NCBI GenBank assembly: GCA_902825775.1
Contig: CADECF010000012.1
Coordinates: 1 to 64,000, forward strand
Source: an uncultured Lysobacteraceae bacterium
Lineage (GTDB): Bacteria > Pseudomonadota > Gammaproteobacteria > Xanthomonadales > Xanthomonadaceae
Length of the DNA: 64,000 nt
Direction: 5' to 3'
Shown here: positions 1 to 8,030 of the stretch, piece after piece
Numbering within the stretch: the first letter of the stretch is position 1
Layout of the letters: each line of letters begins with the position of its first letter
The notes under the pieces: generated by a model
What the model was told of the DNA's origin: nothing
Database searches by the model: none
Seen by the model: only the letters and a program-made list of their open reading frames with translations
Translations under genes and position numbers: made by a program

Positions 1-1
1 C

Positions 2-1915
2 ATCAACTGCAATCTGCAGCGCCTCGACGGCCCGGTGCGCGGCAACGGCAAGATCATCCAGGAACTGGAAGGCGCGTTCCGCGGCGCCGGCTGGAACGTG
101 ATCAAGACCGTCTGGGGCAGCTATTGGGATCCGCTGCTCGCCAAAGACCATCAGGGCATGCTCAAGCGGCTGATGATGGAAACCGTCGACGGCGAATACC
201 AAAACTGCAAAGCCTTCGGCGGCGCCTACACGCGCGAGCATTTCTTCGGCAAATATCCGGAAACGCTGGCGATGGTGGCCAATCTTTCCGACGACGACAT
301 CTGGCGTTTGAACCGCGGCGGCCACGATCCGCACAAGGTGTATGCGGCTTACCAGAACGCCGTCGATACCAAGGGACAGCCGACCGTCATCCTCGCCAAG
401 ACGGTGAAGGGCTACGGCATGGGCGCAGCGGGCGAAGCGCTCAATCCCACCCACCAGACCAAGAAGCTCGACGACGAAGCGGTGCGCGCGTTCCGCGACC
501 GTTTCAAGATCGCGATCCCCGACGAACAACTGAAGGACGGCAACGTGCCGTTCTTCCACCCCGGCGAAAAATCGCCGGAAGTCGAATACCTGATGGAGCG
601 CCGCAAAGCGCTCGGCGGCTTCCTGCCGCAGCGCCGCCGCAAGAGCAAGGAATCGCTCACCGCGCCGAAGCTGGAAGTGTTCGACCGCCTGCTCAAATCC
701 ACCGGCGACCGCGAAATCAGCACCACCATGGCCTTCGTGCAATCGCTCAGCATCGTGTTGCGCGATAAGCAAGTCGGCCCGCGCTGCGTGCCGATCGTCG
801 CCGACGAAGCGCGCACCTTCGGCATGGAAGGCATGTTCCGGCAGCTGGGCATCTACGCGCCGCAAGGCCAGAAGTACAAACCGGTCGACGCCGACCAGCT
901 GATGTACTACCGCGAAGACGCGGCCGGACAAGTGCTGGAAGAAGGCATCACCGAAGCCGGCGCCTTCGCCAGCTGGATGGCCGCGGCCACCAGCTACAGC
1001 ACCAACGACCTGCCGATGCTGCCGTTCTACATCTACTACTCCATGTTCGGTTTCCAGCGCATCGGCGACGCCGCCTGGCAAGCCGCCGACATGCGCGCGC
1101 GCGGCTTCCTGCTCGGCGCCACCGCCGGCCGCACCACGCTCAACGGCGAAGGTTTGCAGCATGAGGACGGCCATAGCCATTTGTTGGCCGGCGCGATTCC
1201 CAATTGCCGCGCCTACGACCCGACCTTCGGTTTCGAAGTCGCGGTGATCCTGCAGCACGGCATGCACCGCATGCTCGACGAGCAGCAAGACGAGTACTAC
1301 TACCTCACCCTGATGAACGAGAACTACGCCCACCCGGACATGCCCGAGGGCGCGGCCGACGGCATCATCAAGGGCATGTACCTGCTGAAGGATGCCGGCA
1401 AACCGAAGAAGGGCGAACTGCGCGTGCAACTGCTCGGCAGTGGCACCATCCTGCGCGAAGCGATCGCCGCCGCGGAATTGCTCGACAAGGATTTCGGCGT
1501 CACCGCCGACATCTGGTCCTGCCCCAGCTTCACCGAACTGCGCCGCGACGGCTACGACGTCGAGCGCCACAACCGCTTCAACCCGGAAGCGAAAACCCCG
1601 CGCAAACCCTACGTCACCGAACTACTGGAAGGCCGCCAGGGCCCGGCCATCGCCGCCACCGATTACGTCCGCGCCTTCGCCGACCAGATCCGCGCCTTCG
1701 TGCCGATGCACTACACCGTGCTCGGCACCGACGGCTTCGGCCGCTCGGATACCCGCGCGAATCTGCGCCGCCATTTCGAAGTCGACCGTTTCCACATCGC
1801 TCACGCCGCCATTGCGGCATTGGCGGCGGAAGGGAAGATGACGGCTAAGGATGTGGCGCGGGCGATCAAGCAATACAAGATCGATACCGACAAACCCAAT
1901 CCTGTCACCGTCTGA
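2..1915 (+). CDS. aceE: Pyruvate dehydrogenase E1 component, 3' part (5' end outside window)
   Basis: This is the homodimeric E1 subunit of pyruvate dehydrogenase, a thiamine-diphosphate enzyme that decarboxylates pyruvate and acetylates the lipoyl groups of E2. The frame is open at the left edge and gives 637 residues of a family usually near 890 aa, so the first quarter is missing. Recognisable family blocks are NCNLQRLDGPV at the edge, HFFGKYPET, LNRGGHDP, VPIIADEARTFGMEG-like, YIYYSMFGFQRIGD, GRTTLNGEGLQHEDGHSH, and the C-terminal VLGTDGFGRSD with RRHFEVD. Composition is typical of the host. The gene ends just before a REP-like palindrome. Confidence 0.97.
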   Translation: MNCNLQRLDGPVRGNGKIIQELEGAFRGAGWNVIKTVWGSYWDPLLAKDHQGMLKRLMMETVDGEYQNCKAFGGAYTREHFFGKYPETLAMVANLSDDDIWRLNRGGHDPHKVYAAYQNAVDTKGQPTVILAKTVKGYGMGAAGEALNPTHQTKKLDDEAVRAFRDRFKIAIPDEQLKDGNVPFFHPGEKSPEVEYLMERRKALGGFLPQRRRKSKESLTAPKLEVFDRLLKSTGDREISTTMAFVQSLSIVLRDKQVGPRCVPIVADEARTFGMEGMFRQLGIYAPQGQKYKPVDADQLMYYREDAAGQVLEEGITEAGAFASWMAAATSYSTNDLPMLPFYIYYSMFGFQRIGDAAWQAADMRARGFLLGATAGRTTLNGEGLQHEDGHSHLLAGAIPNCRAYDPTFGFEVAVILQHGMHRMLDEQQDEYYYLTLMNENYAHPDMPEGAADGIIKGMYLLKDAGKPKKGELRVQLLGSGTILREAIAAAELLDKDFGVTADIWSCPSFTELRRDGYDVERHNRFNPEAKTPRKPYVTELLEGRQGPAIAATDYVRAFADQIRAFVPMHYTVLGTDGFGRSDTRANLRRHFEVDRFHIAHAAIAALAAEGKMTAKDVARAIKQYKIDTDKPNPVTV

Positions 1916-1928
1916 CGCTCCCGCTTTA

Positions 1929-1965
1929 GCCCTCTCCCGCCTGCGGGAGAGGGTTGGGAGAGGGC
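1929..1965. repeat. REP-like palindrome, CCCTCTCCCGC family
   Basis: CCCTCTCCCGC at 1930-1940 faces GCGGGAGAGGG at 1943-1953, followed by a GGTTGGGAGAGGGCGCGCG tail. The same unit with the same tail recurs at 53845-53883, and an inverted relative lies at 53983-54008. It sits right after the aceE stop, so it may also act as a 3' RNA hairpin, although no T-run follows. Confidence 0.8.
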
Positions 1966-2015
1966 GCGCGACCTAACAGATCGCGTCAAACCCAACCGCA
2001 AAAGGCGTACCGAAC

Positions 2016-2315
2016 ATGCTCACCGTCACCTGGTACGAAGCCGGCAAACCCGACCCCACCGCCTTCGCCCCCGCCTGGACCCGCGTCTTCGGCATCGCCA
2101 ACGACGGCACCGTCTACGCCCCCGCTGCCCTGACCGGCGACGAAGGCGAAACCCTAGCGAAAGCCGCCGCCGAAGGCATCGCCGCCGCGATGAAAAACGA
2201 CCACGCCTTCCTGCCCATCCAGTGGCTGGTCCGCAGCTATCCCTACGAGTTCGAAGTGATCCGGGTTTGCAGGATCATTGAAGGATTTGCGCAGCAGGCC
2301 CGGTCGAGGCGCTAA
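2016..2315 (+). CDS. Small hypothetical protein
   Basis: A 99-aa protein starting MLTVTWYEAGKPDP, with no signal peptide or membrane segment. Codon use and GC match the host up to about residue 80 (WLVRSYPYEFEVIRV). The last 15 residues (IIEGFAQQARSRR) are basic and look less constrained. The gene lies at the left edge of an AT-richer island, so the C-terminus could have been changed by island insertion; that is inference. I do not recognise the family. Confidence 0.6.
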   Translation: MLTVTWYEAGKPDPTAFAPAWTRVFGIANDGTVYAPAALTGDEGETLAKAAAEGIAAAMKNDHAFLPIQWLVRSYPYEFEVIRVCRIIEGFAQQARSRR

Positions 2316-2606
2316 AGTCTCTCGCACACGGGGTCGCGCAGGGCGTCTAAGAGAATGGTTGCATCTGCCGCTGGTATGGCTTTCGCGGGGTAAATGCATG
2401 CATGACGCTGACTTCGTGGTACCTGCGCGCAGCGACGGCTTACTTAGCGCTGGCAAGGTCAGATTGCCTTCATATCGCAGGATCCGGCGCTCGTTAGGGG
2501 CTAGAGTGGCTTGAGTACTGGACGACCTAGGCAGCGAGGCCTAGCCTAGAGCCAACCGAGAGCCGAATTCGCGAACGGGCGGCTCACAATAAGAGGGGTG
2601 CGTGAA
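2316..2606. other. Non-coding island boundary
   Basis: About 290 bases between a host-like gene and the island. I see no convincing gene, tRNA or integrase remnant. GC falls toward the right end. The last bases carry AAGAGGGG, which serves as ribosome binding site for the ATG at 2607. Confidence 0.5.
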
Positions 2607-2846
2607 ATGTCTGAAGCGCTTGCCGCCATTCTTAAACGTATGCGTGCAGAATCTAATAATCCTGAAGATTTCGCTTTTCGTGTACTCAATACGTTTCCTG
2701 CATCTGCCGAATCGATCGCTGCTTTGCAAGAGAGAAATTCCATGCAGCTAGCAGCCTTGCTCAGGTACTTATACGAAGAAGACGTCCTCTCGGTAGAGCA
2801 GGTAGAAGGGGCCCTGTTCGAGATGGCTCGCTCTCAAGGTATATAG
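2607..2846 (+). CDS. Small helical protein, first gene of the HEPN island
   Basis: A 79-aa soluble, probably all-helical protein starting MSEALAAILKRMRAES. The ATG at 2607 is preferred over the upstream GTG at 2598 because AAGAGGGG ends nine bases before it and abuts the GTG. It lies 49 bases upstream of the 202-aa winged-helix-like gene on the same strand and shares its AT-richer composition, so it is probably the first member of that operon. I do not recognise the family; a regulator or small third component would fit the position. Confidence 0.6.
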   Translation: MSEALAAILKRMRAESNNPEDFAFRVLNTFPASAESIAALQERNSMQLAALLRYLYEEDVLSVEQVEGALFEMARSQGI

Positions 2847-2895
2847 CTGCTTGTCTACAGCCAGATCAACGCACTTTAGCCAATTGAGAACAGTC

Positions 2896-3504
2896 ATGTT
2901 CAGTAACGCAAAGCCCCAGATAGAAATGATCCTCGACTTGGTAAAACTTTGCCCTGAAAAGCTTCAAGAAAAATGCTTCGATATTCTGCTTACGTCTTAT
3001 GTTGGAAGTTTGAACAAAGATACTGCGGCACAAAAACAAGCGAAGCAGCAGGAGTCTGAGCAACAGGTTGAGAAGGACAGCAAGAAAGACCCGGTTGGCA
3101 CATCACAGATTCCGGATGCAATTCGTACTCGTCTGGTTAGCATGGCGAGTCGGATCAAAGTTACGCCGGAGCAAATTGCAAATCTTTTCGACTTCAACAC
3201 TGACCCGTTTTCTTACCATGCATTTGCAGTTCAGGGGACAACGAAGGTCGAGAAAACAAAGAACATAGCGCTGTTGTTATCTGCCAAAAGCTATCTTTCT
3301 GGAGCAGGTTGGACTGCGGACTGGAAGGAATTTAGGGCTAATTGCGCAGATCAGAATTGCTACGACAAGGCCAATAATCCCACCACCATGAAACATAATT
3401 GGTTCAAGACAGCGTCACCTGCTGAAGGTATTGCACTCAGCTCAGCTGGCATTACGGCCGCTGAGGCAGCGCTCGCGAAGTTTGCCGGTGGCAGCGCGGA
3501 ATAA
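2896..3504 (+). CDS. Winged-helix-like protein, partner 1 of HEPN pair 1
   Basis: Unknown family, 202 aa from the ATG at 2896; a TTG at 2851 would add 15 residues. An N-terminal helical block is followed by a charged Lys/Glu/Gln linker. The C-terminal domain reads like a winged helix: an LLSAKSYLSGAGW helix, WKEFRANCADQNCYD, NNPTTMKHNWFK, then a wing ending GIALSSAGITAAEAAL. The same layout (helix, D-I/E-F turn, second helix, LT/LS-x-x-G end) is seen in the 170-aa protein at 4489-5001. The stop is two bases from the next start, so translation is likely coupled. A partner or sensor role for the HEPN protein is inference. Confidence 0.65.
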   Translation: MFSNAKPQIEMILDLVKLCPEKLQEKCFDILLTSYVGSLNKDTAAQKQAKQQESEQQVEKDSKKDPVGTSQIPDAIRTRLVSMASRIKVTPEQIANLFDFNTDPFSYHAFAVQGTTKVEKTKNIALLLSAKSYLSGAGWTADWKEFRANCADQNCYDKANNPTTMKHNWFKTASPAEGIALSSAGITAAEAALAKFAGGSAE

Positions 3505-3506
3505 CC

Positions 3507-4322
3507 ATGACACCAACAAGCGAAGAGCTCGAAGCGTTCCACGATAGGGTTCAGAGAGTGGACGCGGATCTCGCAAAGCTCAAGAGTGGCGAAGTAACTC
3601 GCGGCGAGCAGATATCCTCTCTCGGCTCTTTGGCGCGCGATTGGGTGAAAATATCGACCGGGCTAAAGAATGGTGCGGAAGGATTTGTTCCCTCACTCGA
3701 CACGTATGACCTGGCAATGGGAGAGGTTCTGAACGCGACTAAAGTTCGATCGAGAGCATCTGCATATCGCAGCCGGTTGAAACCATTTCGAGATGGCTTC
3801 ATAGATTCCGTCGTAATGCCATTGATGCGTTTCGAAGGCAGCCCAGCTCAAGCTGCCGCGAGACAGTTGGAATCGTTGCTATCAGACGTCGTTACATCAG
3901 AAGAAACTCAATATGTTGCGGAAGCGGCAAAGTGCTCTTCTTTGCATTGCCATCGCGCTGCGATCATCTTGCTGTGGGCGGCTGCCATAGCGCGTATGCA
4001 TACCAATATTCAGGTTCTTGGATTCTCTGCATTCAACGCGGCAGCGACAGCTGCGCTGACAAAAAAAGGGCAGCCATACAGTCGGATTACAAAAGGTCTA
4101 TCAATAGGCAGCCTGCCCGAACTGCAGCGTGGCCGCGATTTCGACCTAATTGCCGTCGGTATGGAGCTGTGGGGTTACGATCTTCAAGCGTTCGAAGAGT
4201 TGGATAGATTGTTGGGGGTGCGTAACAGTGCTGCACATCCGGGTATGTTTCTGCCGCTCACTACAGACGTTCGGGTGTTTGCGGAAAAACTAAAACGCTA
4301 TGTTTTCAACTACATTAAATAA
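3507..4322 (+). CDS. HEPN-like protein with RNSAAH motif, partner 2 of pair 1
   Basis: A 271-aa soluble protein. The C-terminal half is helical and ends with GVRNSAAHPGMF, where R239-N-x3-H244 matches the R-(polar)-x3-H signature of HEPN ribonuclease domains. Upstream it has helical segments such as CHRAAIILLWAAAIARMHTNIQ, typical of the first HEPN helix pair. The N-terminal half (about residues 1-110) is helical and unassigned. HEPN proteins are commonly RNases in toxin-antitoxin, abortive-infection and CRISPR systems; RNase activity here is inferred from the motif only. The gene starts two bases after its winged-helix-like neighbour. AT-rich composition sets it apart from the host. Confidence 0.7.
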   Translation: MTPTSEELEAFHDRVQRVDADLAKLKSGEVTRGEQISSLGSLARDWVKISTGLKNGAEGFVPSLDTYDLAMGEVLNATKVRSRASAYRSRLKPFRDGFIDSVVMPLMRFEGSPAQAAARQLESLLSDVVTSEETQYVAEAAKCSSLHCHRAAIILLWAAAIARMHTNIQVLGFSAFNAAATAALTKKGQPYSRITKGLSIGSLPELQRGRDFDLIAVGMELWGYDLQAFEELDRLLGVRNSAAHPGMFLPLTTDVRVFAEKLKRYVFNYIK

Positions 4323-4488
4323 CTGACAGTAATAACTTTATTTCCACGCTCACATTGTTAACAGACCACTAATTCCAATGTGACCTGAAGTAAAGAGGTT
4401 GGAGTAACTGTGTATTTGAATCAACTATGAGCACAACTTAAACTTGGTCAAACAATTACTCCGTCCTATTTCTCGTTGCGAGGAAACT

Positions 4489-5001
4489 ATGGCTAGTCAA
4501 AAAACCACATTAAACAGCATATATCGCTTCCGTTTAGCAAATGGTGACATCGAGTTCGAGGTAGAGGGTGATCGTCAGTTTGTTATCGACCTCGCAACAA
4601 AGTATGCGCCTGCAGTGACGGCGGCAGTTAGTCATAAACAATCAACCATTACTGACAAGAATAAGGTTTCTGCGCAAGAGTTCCGTGGCAGCGAAAAAAG
4701 CCTGTCGATTAGAGAATTTATTCGTTCGTTTGATCTAAAGAGGCATACAGATTACGTGCTCGCCTTCGGCTATTTTTTAGAGAAGCATATGGGCCAGGAG
4801 TCATTCACGCCGGCAGATATCAATAGTCTTTACTACGAAGCTAAGCTTGAAGGTTCCAATACAAGCCAAATGTTGCTTCAAAACATAAAGCAGGGATATG
4901 TCATGGAGGCAAAAGGCAGCGAAGGCACTAGGAAACGATACATTCTGACAACATCCGGAGAGCGGCACGTTGAGCAGAAACGACTGACGGGAGCGGAGTA
5001 G
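4489..5001 (+). CDS. Winged-helix-like protein, partner 1 of HEPN pair 2
   Basis: A 170-aa soluble protein. The ATG at 4489 is chosen because GAGGAAACT lies just upstream; a TTG at 4444 would add 15 residues. The N-terminus has a strand-rich IEFEVEGDRQFVIDL segment. After a linker comes SLSIREFIRSFDLKRHTD, then a winged-helix-like domain: LAFGYFLEKHMG, ESFTPADINSLYYEAKL, NTSQMLLQNIKQGYVMEA and RKRYILTTSGERHVE. The domain aligns by eye with the C-terminus of the 202-aa protein at 2896-3504. It is followed 15 bases later by a HEPN-like gene. The 166 bases upstream are AT-rich and may hold its own promoter. Role as sensor or neutralising partner is inference. Confidence 0.7.
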   Translation: MASQKTTLNSIYRFRLANGDIEFEVEGDRQFVIDLATKYAPAVTAAVSHKQSTITDKNKVSAQEFRGSEKSLSIREFIRSFDLKRHTDYVLAFGYFLEKHMGQESFTPADINSLYYEAKLEGSNTSQMLLQNIKQGYVMEAKGSEGTRKRYILTTSGERHVEQKRLTGAE

Positions 5002-5016
5002 CTCGGTTTCATCGTG

Positions 5017-5487
5017 ATGACAAATAACATAAAGCCGCCGCCGCTTTCTCCGCTGCTTAGGTCGGCTCTTGAGGTATTGGATCACGGCCTATGGCATTAT
5101 TTTAGAAGCGACACGTCGACAGACATGAAGTTCGCACTTCTGCACGTAGATCAAGCAATTGAACTATTACTAAAAGAAAAGGTCCGTGCCAGCGGCCGTT
5201 CAATTTATAAGAACCCGAAAGAAACGATATCAATATATGGCGCTTATGATGCATTAAACATTTTGGGAGTCTCCATTCCAGAGAAACCGGACTTAGAGCT
5301 CCTGCACGAAGAGCGTAATAGCATCCAACATAAGTACGCGACACTATCCGCCGATGATGCGGCATTCCATATTGATAAAGCTATGCGCTTCGTCAAAAGA
5401 TTTTTGAGAGACGAGCTTGATGTAGCTATTGAAGCCCATGTACCGTCCGAATACCTTGAACAGCTCGGAATTTTGGAAGCTTCTTGA
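5017..5487 (+). CDS. HEPN-like protein with RNSIQH motif, partner 2 of pair 2
   Basis: A 156-aa soluble helical protein. It has the layout of a minimal HEPN domain: FALLHVDQAIELLLKEKVRA as the first long helix, then HEERNSIQHKYATL with R100-N-x3-H105, the R-x4-H ribonuclease signature, then the helix AAFHIDKAMRFVKRFLRDEL. The start may be GTG 5014 or ATG 5017; the Shine-Dalgarno is weak, which suits translation coupled to the upstream winged-helix-like gene. It resembles the 271-aa protein at 3507-4322 only around the motif. RNase function is inferred from the motif. Confidence 0.75.
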   Translation: MTNNIKPPPLSPLLRSALEVLDHGLWHYFRSDTSTDMKFALLHVDQAIELLLKEKVRASGRSIYKNPKETISIYGAYDALNILGVSIPEKPDLELLHEERNSIQHKYATLSADDAAFHIDKAMRFVKRFLRDELDVAIEAHVPSEYLEQLGILEAS

Positions 5488-5617
5488 CTATGGAAAAAAG
5501 ACGGTTACCCCGCCTTTACAAGCGTCGCCAACAAGAGTTGGCGAAAGGTCAGAGAGCATTAGTGTTTTTAAACGCTATTTTCTCTACTCATTTTTTGAAG
5601 ACTAAGTTAGTCAGCCA

Positions 5618-5932
5618 CTAAGCCCAGGCAATACGCTGTTCCATAACGATAAGCTGAGCTACGTCCGCTACCCTGCCGATAACTGTGATGCCGGTGTAGT
5701 TCATGGAGCCTATCACTACAAGATCTACTGACGGGGCGATAGCAGATTTTACGGATGCGGCAATTTGAGTGGCCGATGAATTGCTCTTGAGTAAGAAGAA
5801 TGATGTCGGCTCTTCCCAGTGATCAACGCAATGGCTGCTGAGCGCATCGATCATCGCGTTGTATCTGGCTAGATATTCCCGCCCGCCTACAGTCTTATTT
5901 TCTACGCGAAACGTAATCCAGAAAACGTCCAT
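5618..5932 (-). CDS. Small hypothetical protein of the island
   Basis: A 104-aa protein starting MDVFWITFRVENKTVGG, with YLARYNAMIDAL, HWEEPTSFFLLKSNSSATQI and PSVDLVVIGSMNY. The alternating strands and helices suggest a small alpha/beta ferredoxin-like fold. I recall similar small proteins annotated as SinR-like or of unknown function, but cannot be more precise. It is convergent with the HEPN gene at 5017-5487 and shares the AT-richer composition, so it appears to be island cargo. Confidence 0.6.
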   Translation of the reverse strand: MDVFWITFRVENKTVGGREYLARYNAMIDALSSHCVDHWEEPTSFFLLKSNSSATQIAASVKSAIAPSVDLVVIGSMNYTGITVIGRVADVAQLIVMEQRIAWA

Positions 5933-5955
5933 ATATTCCTCGAATGTTCGTAAAT

Positions 5956-5973
5956 GGGTCAGAGTACATTTCT
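5956..5973. repeat. Possible mobile-element end motif GGGTCAGAGTAC
   Basis: GGGTCAGAGTACATTTCT lies at the right edge of the AT-rich island. A near copy, GGCCAGAGTACGTTTTTCT, lies at 46565-46583, at the right edge of the second AT-rich block. From memory, similar sequences occur beside Y1/REP-associated transposases in Xanthomonadaceae. No transposase is present in either place, so these could be remnants. Confidence 0.4.
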
Positions 5974-6962
5974 CAAACGGCCGTTACCGGCACGCGCAGC
6001 CGCGCCATCGCACTAATGTCGCTAATTCGACTATTGAGATACTCATACCATGCGCTCTGAATGCGCTCGGCCGGCTCAACGAGCTTCTCGAAACCTTCTA
6101 GTGAGCCTTCTTGCGCGATCAGCGTCTTGTACTGCTTCGCATATTTCCCATCTTCGTGGTGAAACAGGAAGTACGTCAGGCTCCAGTACTCGATGTAATA
6201 CAGATTGACGTTCCGCCCCACCGGCGGCCCGGTATCGGCCATCAAATCGCGTAGCGGAATGATCCGCCCCTTACGGATGTCGTCCTGCAAATCGCCGGTC
6301 AACGTCAACCCGCGCAGATGCCAGATCGGATACGTATCCGGATCCACATCCCCGGGAATCAACTTGCCATCGCGAATGTGGCTGGTGCTGAAGTAAGTCG
6401 CGATGCCTTCGTCGATCCATTTCACTTTCGGAAAATGCGCGACTTCGTTGCGTAGCTGGTGCGTGGCTTCGTGCAGCATCCAGTGGTACGGGTTTTTGGC
6501 GGCCGCGTCGTAGTAGGCGTACGACCACGGCGCGCGGTAGAAGGCTTCGGCCCAGGGGTGGCTGGTGTTGTGGGCTTTGAATTCGGCCTGGTCCTTGAAC
6601 AGCATCAACTTCAGCTTGGGCGGGCGCGGGGCTAGCGCGATTTCTTCGCGGAAGAACGTGGTGTAGGCGGCGTACAGGCTTTCGACGGCTTGGGCGACGA
6701 GCGCGGTCTGTTCCGGTGTCGCGTTGGACGAAATCACGTAATGCGTGGTCTCGAGCGTGAGCGCGGCGGCGGCGATGCCCGGCGGAAGGTCGGCGCGCGG
6801 CGTTGCGGGTTGCGCGGCGGTGACCGCGTCCGGCTTGCGGCCGGGCTTGATGAAGTGAGTCAGGATCACCGTGCCGGCCACGCCGCACACGATCAGTGCG
6901 ATCAGCAGGATCAGCACCCGGGTCTTGATGGCGCCCACCGGTATCGATGCGTGCGGATTCAT
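5973..6962 (-). CDS. Membrane-anchored DUF1570-like putative zinc metallopeptidase
   Basis: A 329-aa protein. Residues 14-36 form one hydrophobic segment (VLILLIALIVCGVAGTVILTHF) acting as signal anchor, so the body is probably periplasmic. The catalytic-looking part contains MLHEATHQL, an HExxH zinc site, followed by WIDEGIATYF, the glutamate-containing second element of gluzincin-type DUF1570 proteins. Its start overlaps the stop of the Excalibur-domain gene by four bases (ATGA), so the two are translationally coupled. Substrate unknown. Confidence 0.7.
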   Translation of the reverse strand: MNPHASIPVGAIKTRVLILLIALIVCGVAGTVILTHFIKPGRKPDAVTAAQPATPRADLPPGIAAAALTLETTHYVISSNATPEQTALVAQAVESLYAAYTTFFREEIALAPRPPKLKLMLFKDQAEFKAHNTSHPWAEAFYRAPWSYAYYDAAAKNPYHWMLHEATHQLRNEVAHFPKVKWIDEGIATYFSTSHIRDGKLIPGDVDPDTYPIWHLRGLTLTGDLQDDIRKGRIIPLRDLMADTGPPVGRNVNLYYIEYWSLTYFLFHHEDGKYAKQYKTLIAQEGSLEGFEKLVEPAERIQSAWYEYLNSRISDISAMARLRVPVTAV

Positions 6963-7303
6963 TCGCAGCCCTTGCCGTCGTTGTCGCGGTCCAGATGCGG
7001 CCCGTAGCCCGGATCGCCGCGCCGCACCGGCGCAGCGCCCGCGGCGCGGGCGGCGGCGCAGTTGCGGAAGGCGCCGGCGGCGGCGGGTGTGACGTAGCCG
7101 GTCAGATTGTTACGCGGCGCCGGGTCACTGCTGGACGCCAGCGAAGCGGCCGCGACGCCGGGCGGGCGGTGGCAGTGGTAGCCGCCGTGCTTGCGGTCGT
7201 GATGGCAACCATGCCGATCGAGGCCGCCGCCATGGGCTTGGGCCGCCGTAACGGGCATCAATGCCGCAACCAACGCGAGCCCTATCGACATTGAGCGGTC
7301 CAT
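6959..7303 (-). CDS. Secreted Excalibur-domain protein
   Basis: A 114-aa protein from the ATG at 7303 (MDRSMSIGLALVAALMP), chosen because a signal peptide follows directly (cleavage near AAQA). A His-rich segment (HGGGLDRHGCHHDRKHGGYHCHRP) resembles the YHYH/HGC pattern of exported proteins. The C-terminus DPGYGPHLDRDNDGKGCE is an Excalibur calcium-binding motif (DxDxDGxxCE). Expected to be periplasmic or secreted. It overlaps the downstream metallopeptidase-like gene by four bases. Confidence 0.75.
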   Translation of the reverse strand: MDRSMSIGLALVAALMPVTAAQAHGGGLDRHGCHHDRKHGGYHCHRPPGVAAASLASSSDPAPRNNLTGYVTPAAAGAFRNCAAARAAGAAPVRRGDPGYGPHLDRDNDGKGCE

Positions 7304-7410
7304 GCTGATCCCCCCGGCGCAGCTATCGGGGAATATGGACGCAATTAATGGGCCAATGGACATCGCCCGCGCCGCCCACTAGCGTAGGCCGTACGAACAG
7401 GGGGACATCG

Positions 7411-7926
7411 ATGAACGAGTGGATCAGGCGCATCCTGGGTGCGTCGTCGCTGATCGGCTGCGGCGCGGGGCTGGCGGTGGTGTGGTTGACCGTCCAGCAG
7501 GGCATGCCCAACTTCCTCACCGGCATGCTCGTATGCCTGTTCTCGCTGCTGTACGGCTATGGCGCCGTGACCGGCGTGATGCTGCTGCAAAAGCATCCGC
7601 ACGGCGTCACCGCGAACTTTTTCTATTGGGCCACGCAGACGGTGCAATACACCACGGTCGTCGCGTCGTACCTGTTTTGGACGCCTGCCGCCGTACTGAT
7701 GTGGTGGAACGGTAGCCGCGGCAAGCTGGAGTTCGCCGCGCAGCTGGGCACCACGTTCCGCTTCACCATGGCCGAAATCGGCACCGAGGCGCGCATCGGC
7801 TTGAACGTGCTCGCCATAGCCGCGTGCGTTTACCTATTCAGGCAGAGCCGGCGCGAAGCCGCGCAGAGCGGAGCGCGCGCATCGACCGATGTCGAAGCGG
7901 GCGAGCTGACTGGGGCGGAAGCCTGA
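7411..7926 (+). CDS. Four-helix integral membrane protein, unknown function
   Basis: A 171-aa protein. The ATG at 7411 is preferred because AGGGGGAC lies just upstream. Hydrophobic segments include ILGASSLIGCGAGLAVVWL, FLTGMLVCLFSLLYGYGAV, VQYTTVVASYLFWTPAAVL and IGLNVLAIAACVYLF, so about four membrane helices, with a polar Ala/Glu-rich C-tail. No domain recognised. Divergent from the Excalibur gene, with about 100 bases between. Confidence 0.65.
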   Translation: MNEWIRRILGASSLIGCGAGLAVVWLTVQQGMPNFLTGMLVCLFSLLYGYGAVTGVMLLQKHPHGVTANFFYWATQTVQYTTVVASYLFWTPAAVLMWWNGSRGKLEFAAQLGTTFRFTMAEIGTEARIGLNVLAIAACVYLFRQSRREAAQSGARASTDVEAGELTGAEA

Positions 7927-8030
7927 TCGAAGCGGCGAACCCTGTCGAAGGGAAGGCGCGCCACGCCCCGCACGGCAGTGGGCGCATGCGCCGCGGCGGC
8001 ATCCAATAGGCCTTTCTCGAGGCTGAAAAT

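Noticed and set aside
2316-5950. Integrase-driven island with tRNA attachment site
   Set aside because: No integrase and no tRNA at either edge; only composition and one possible element end support acquisition.
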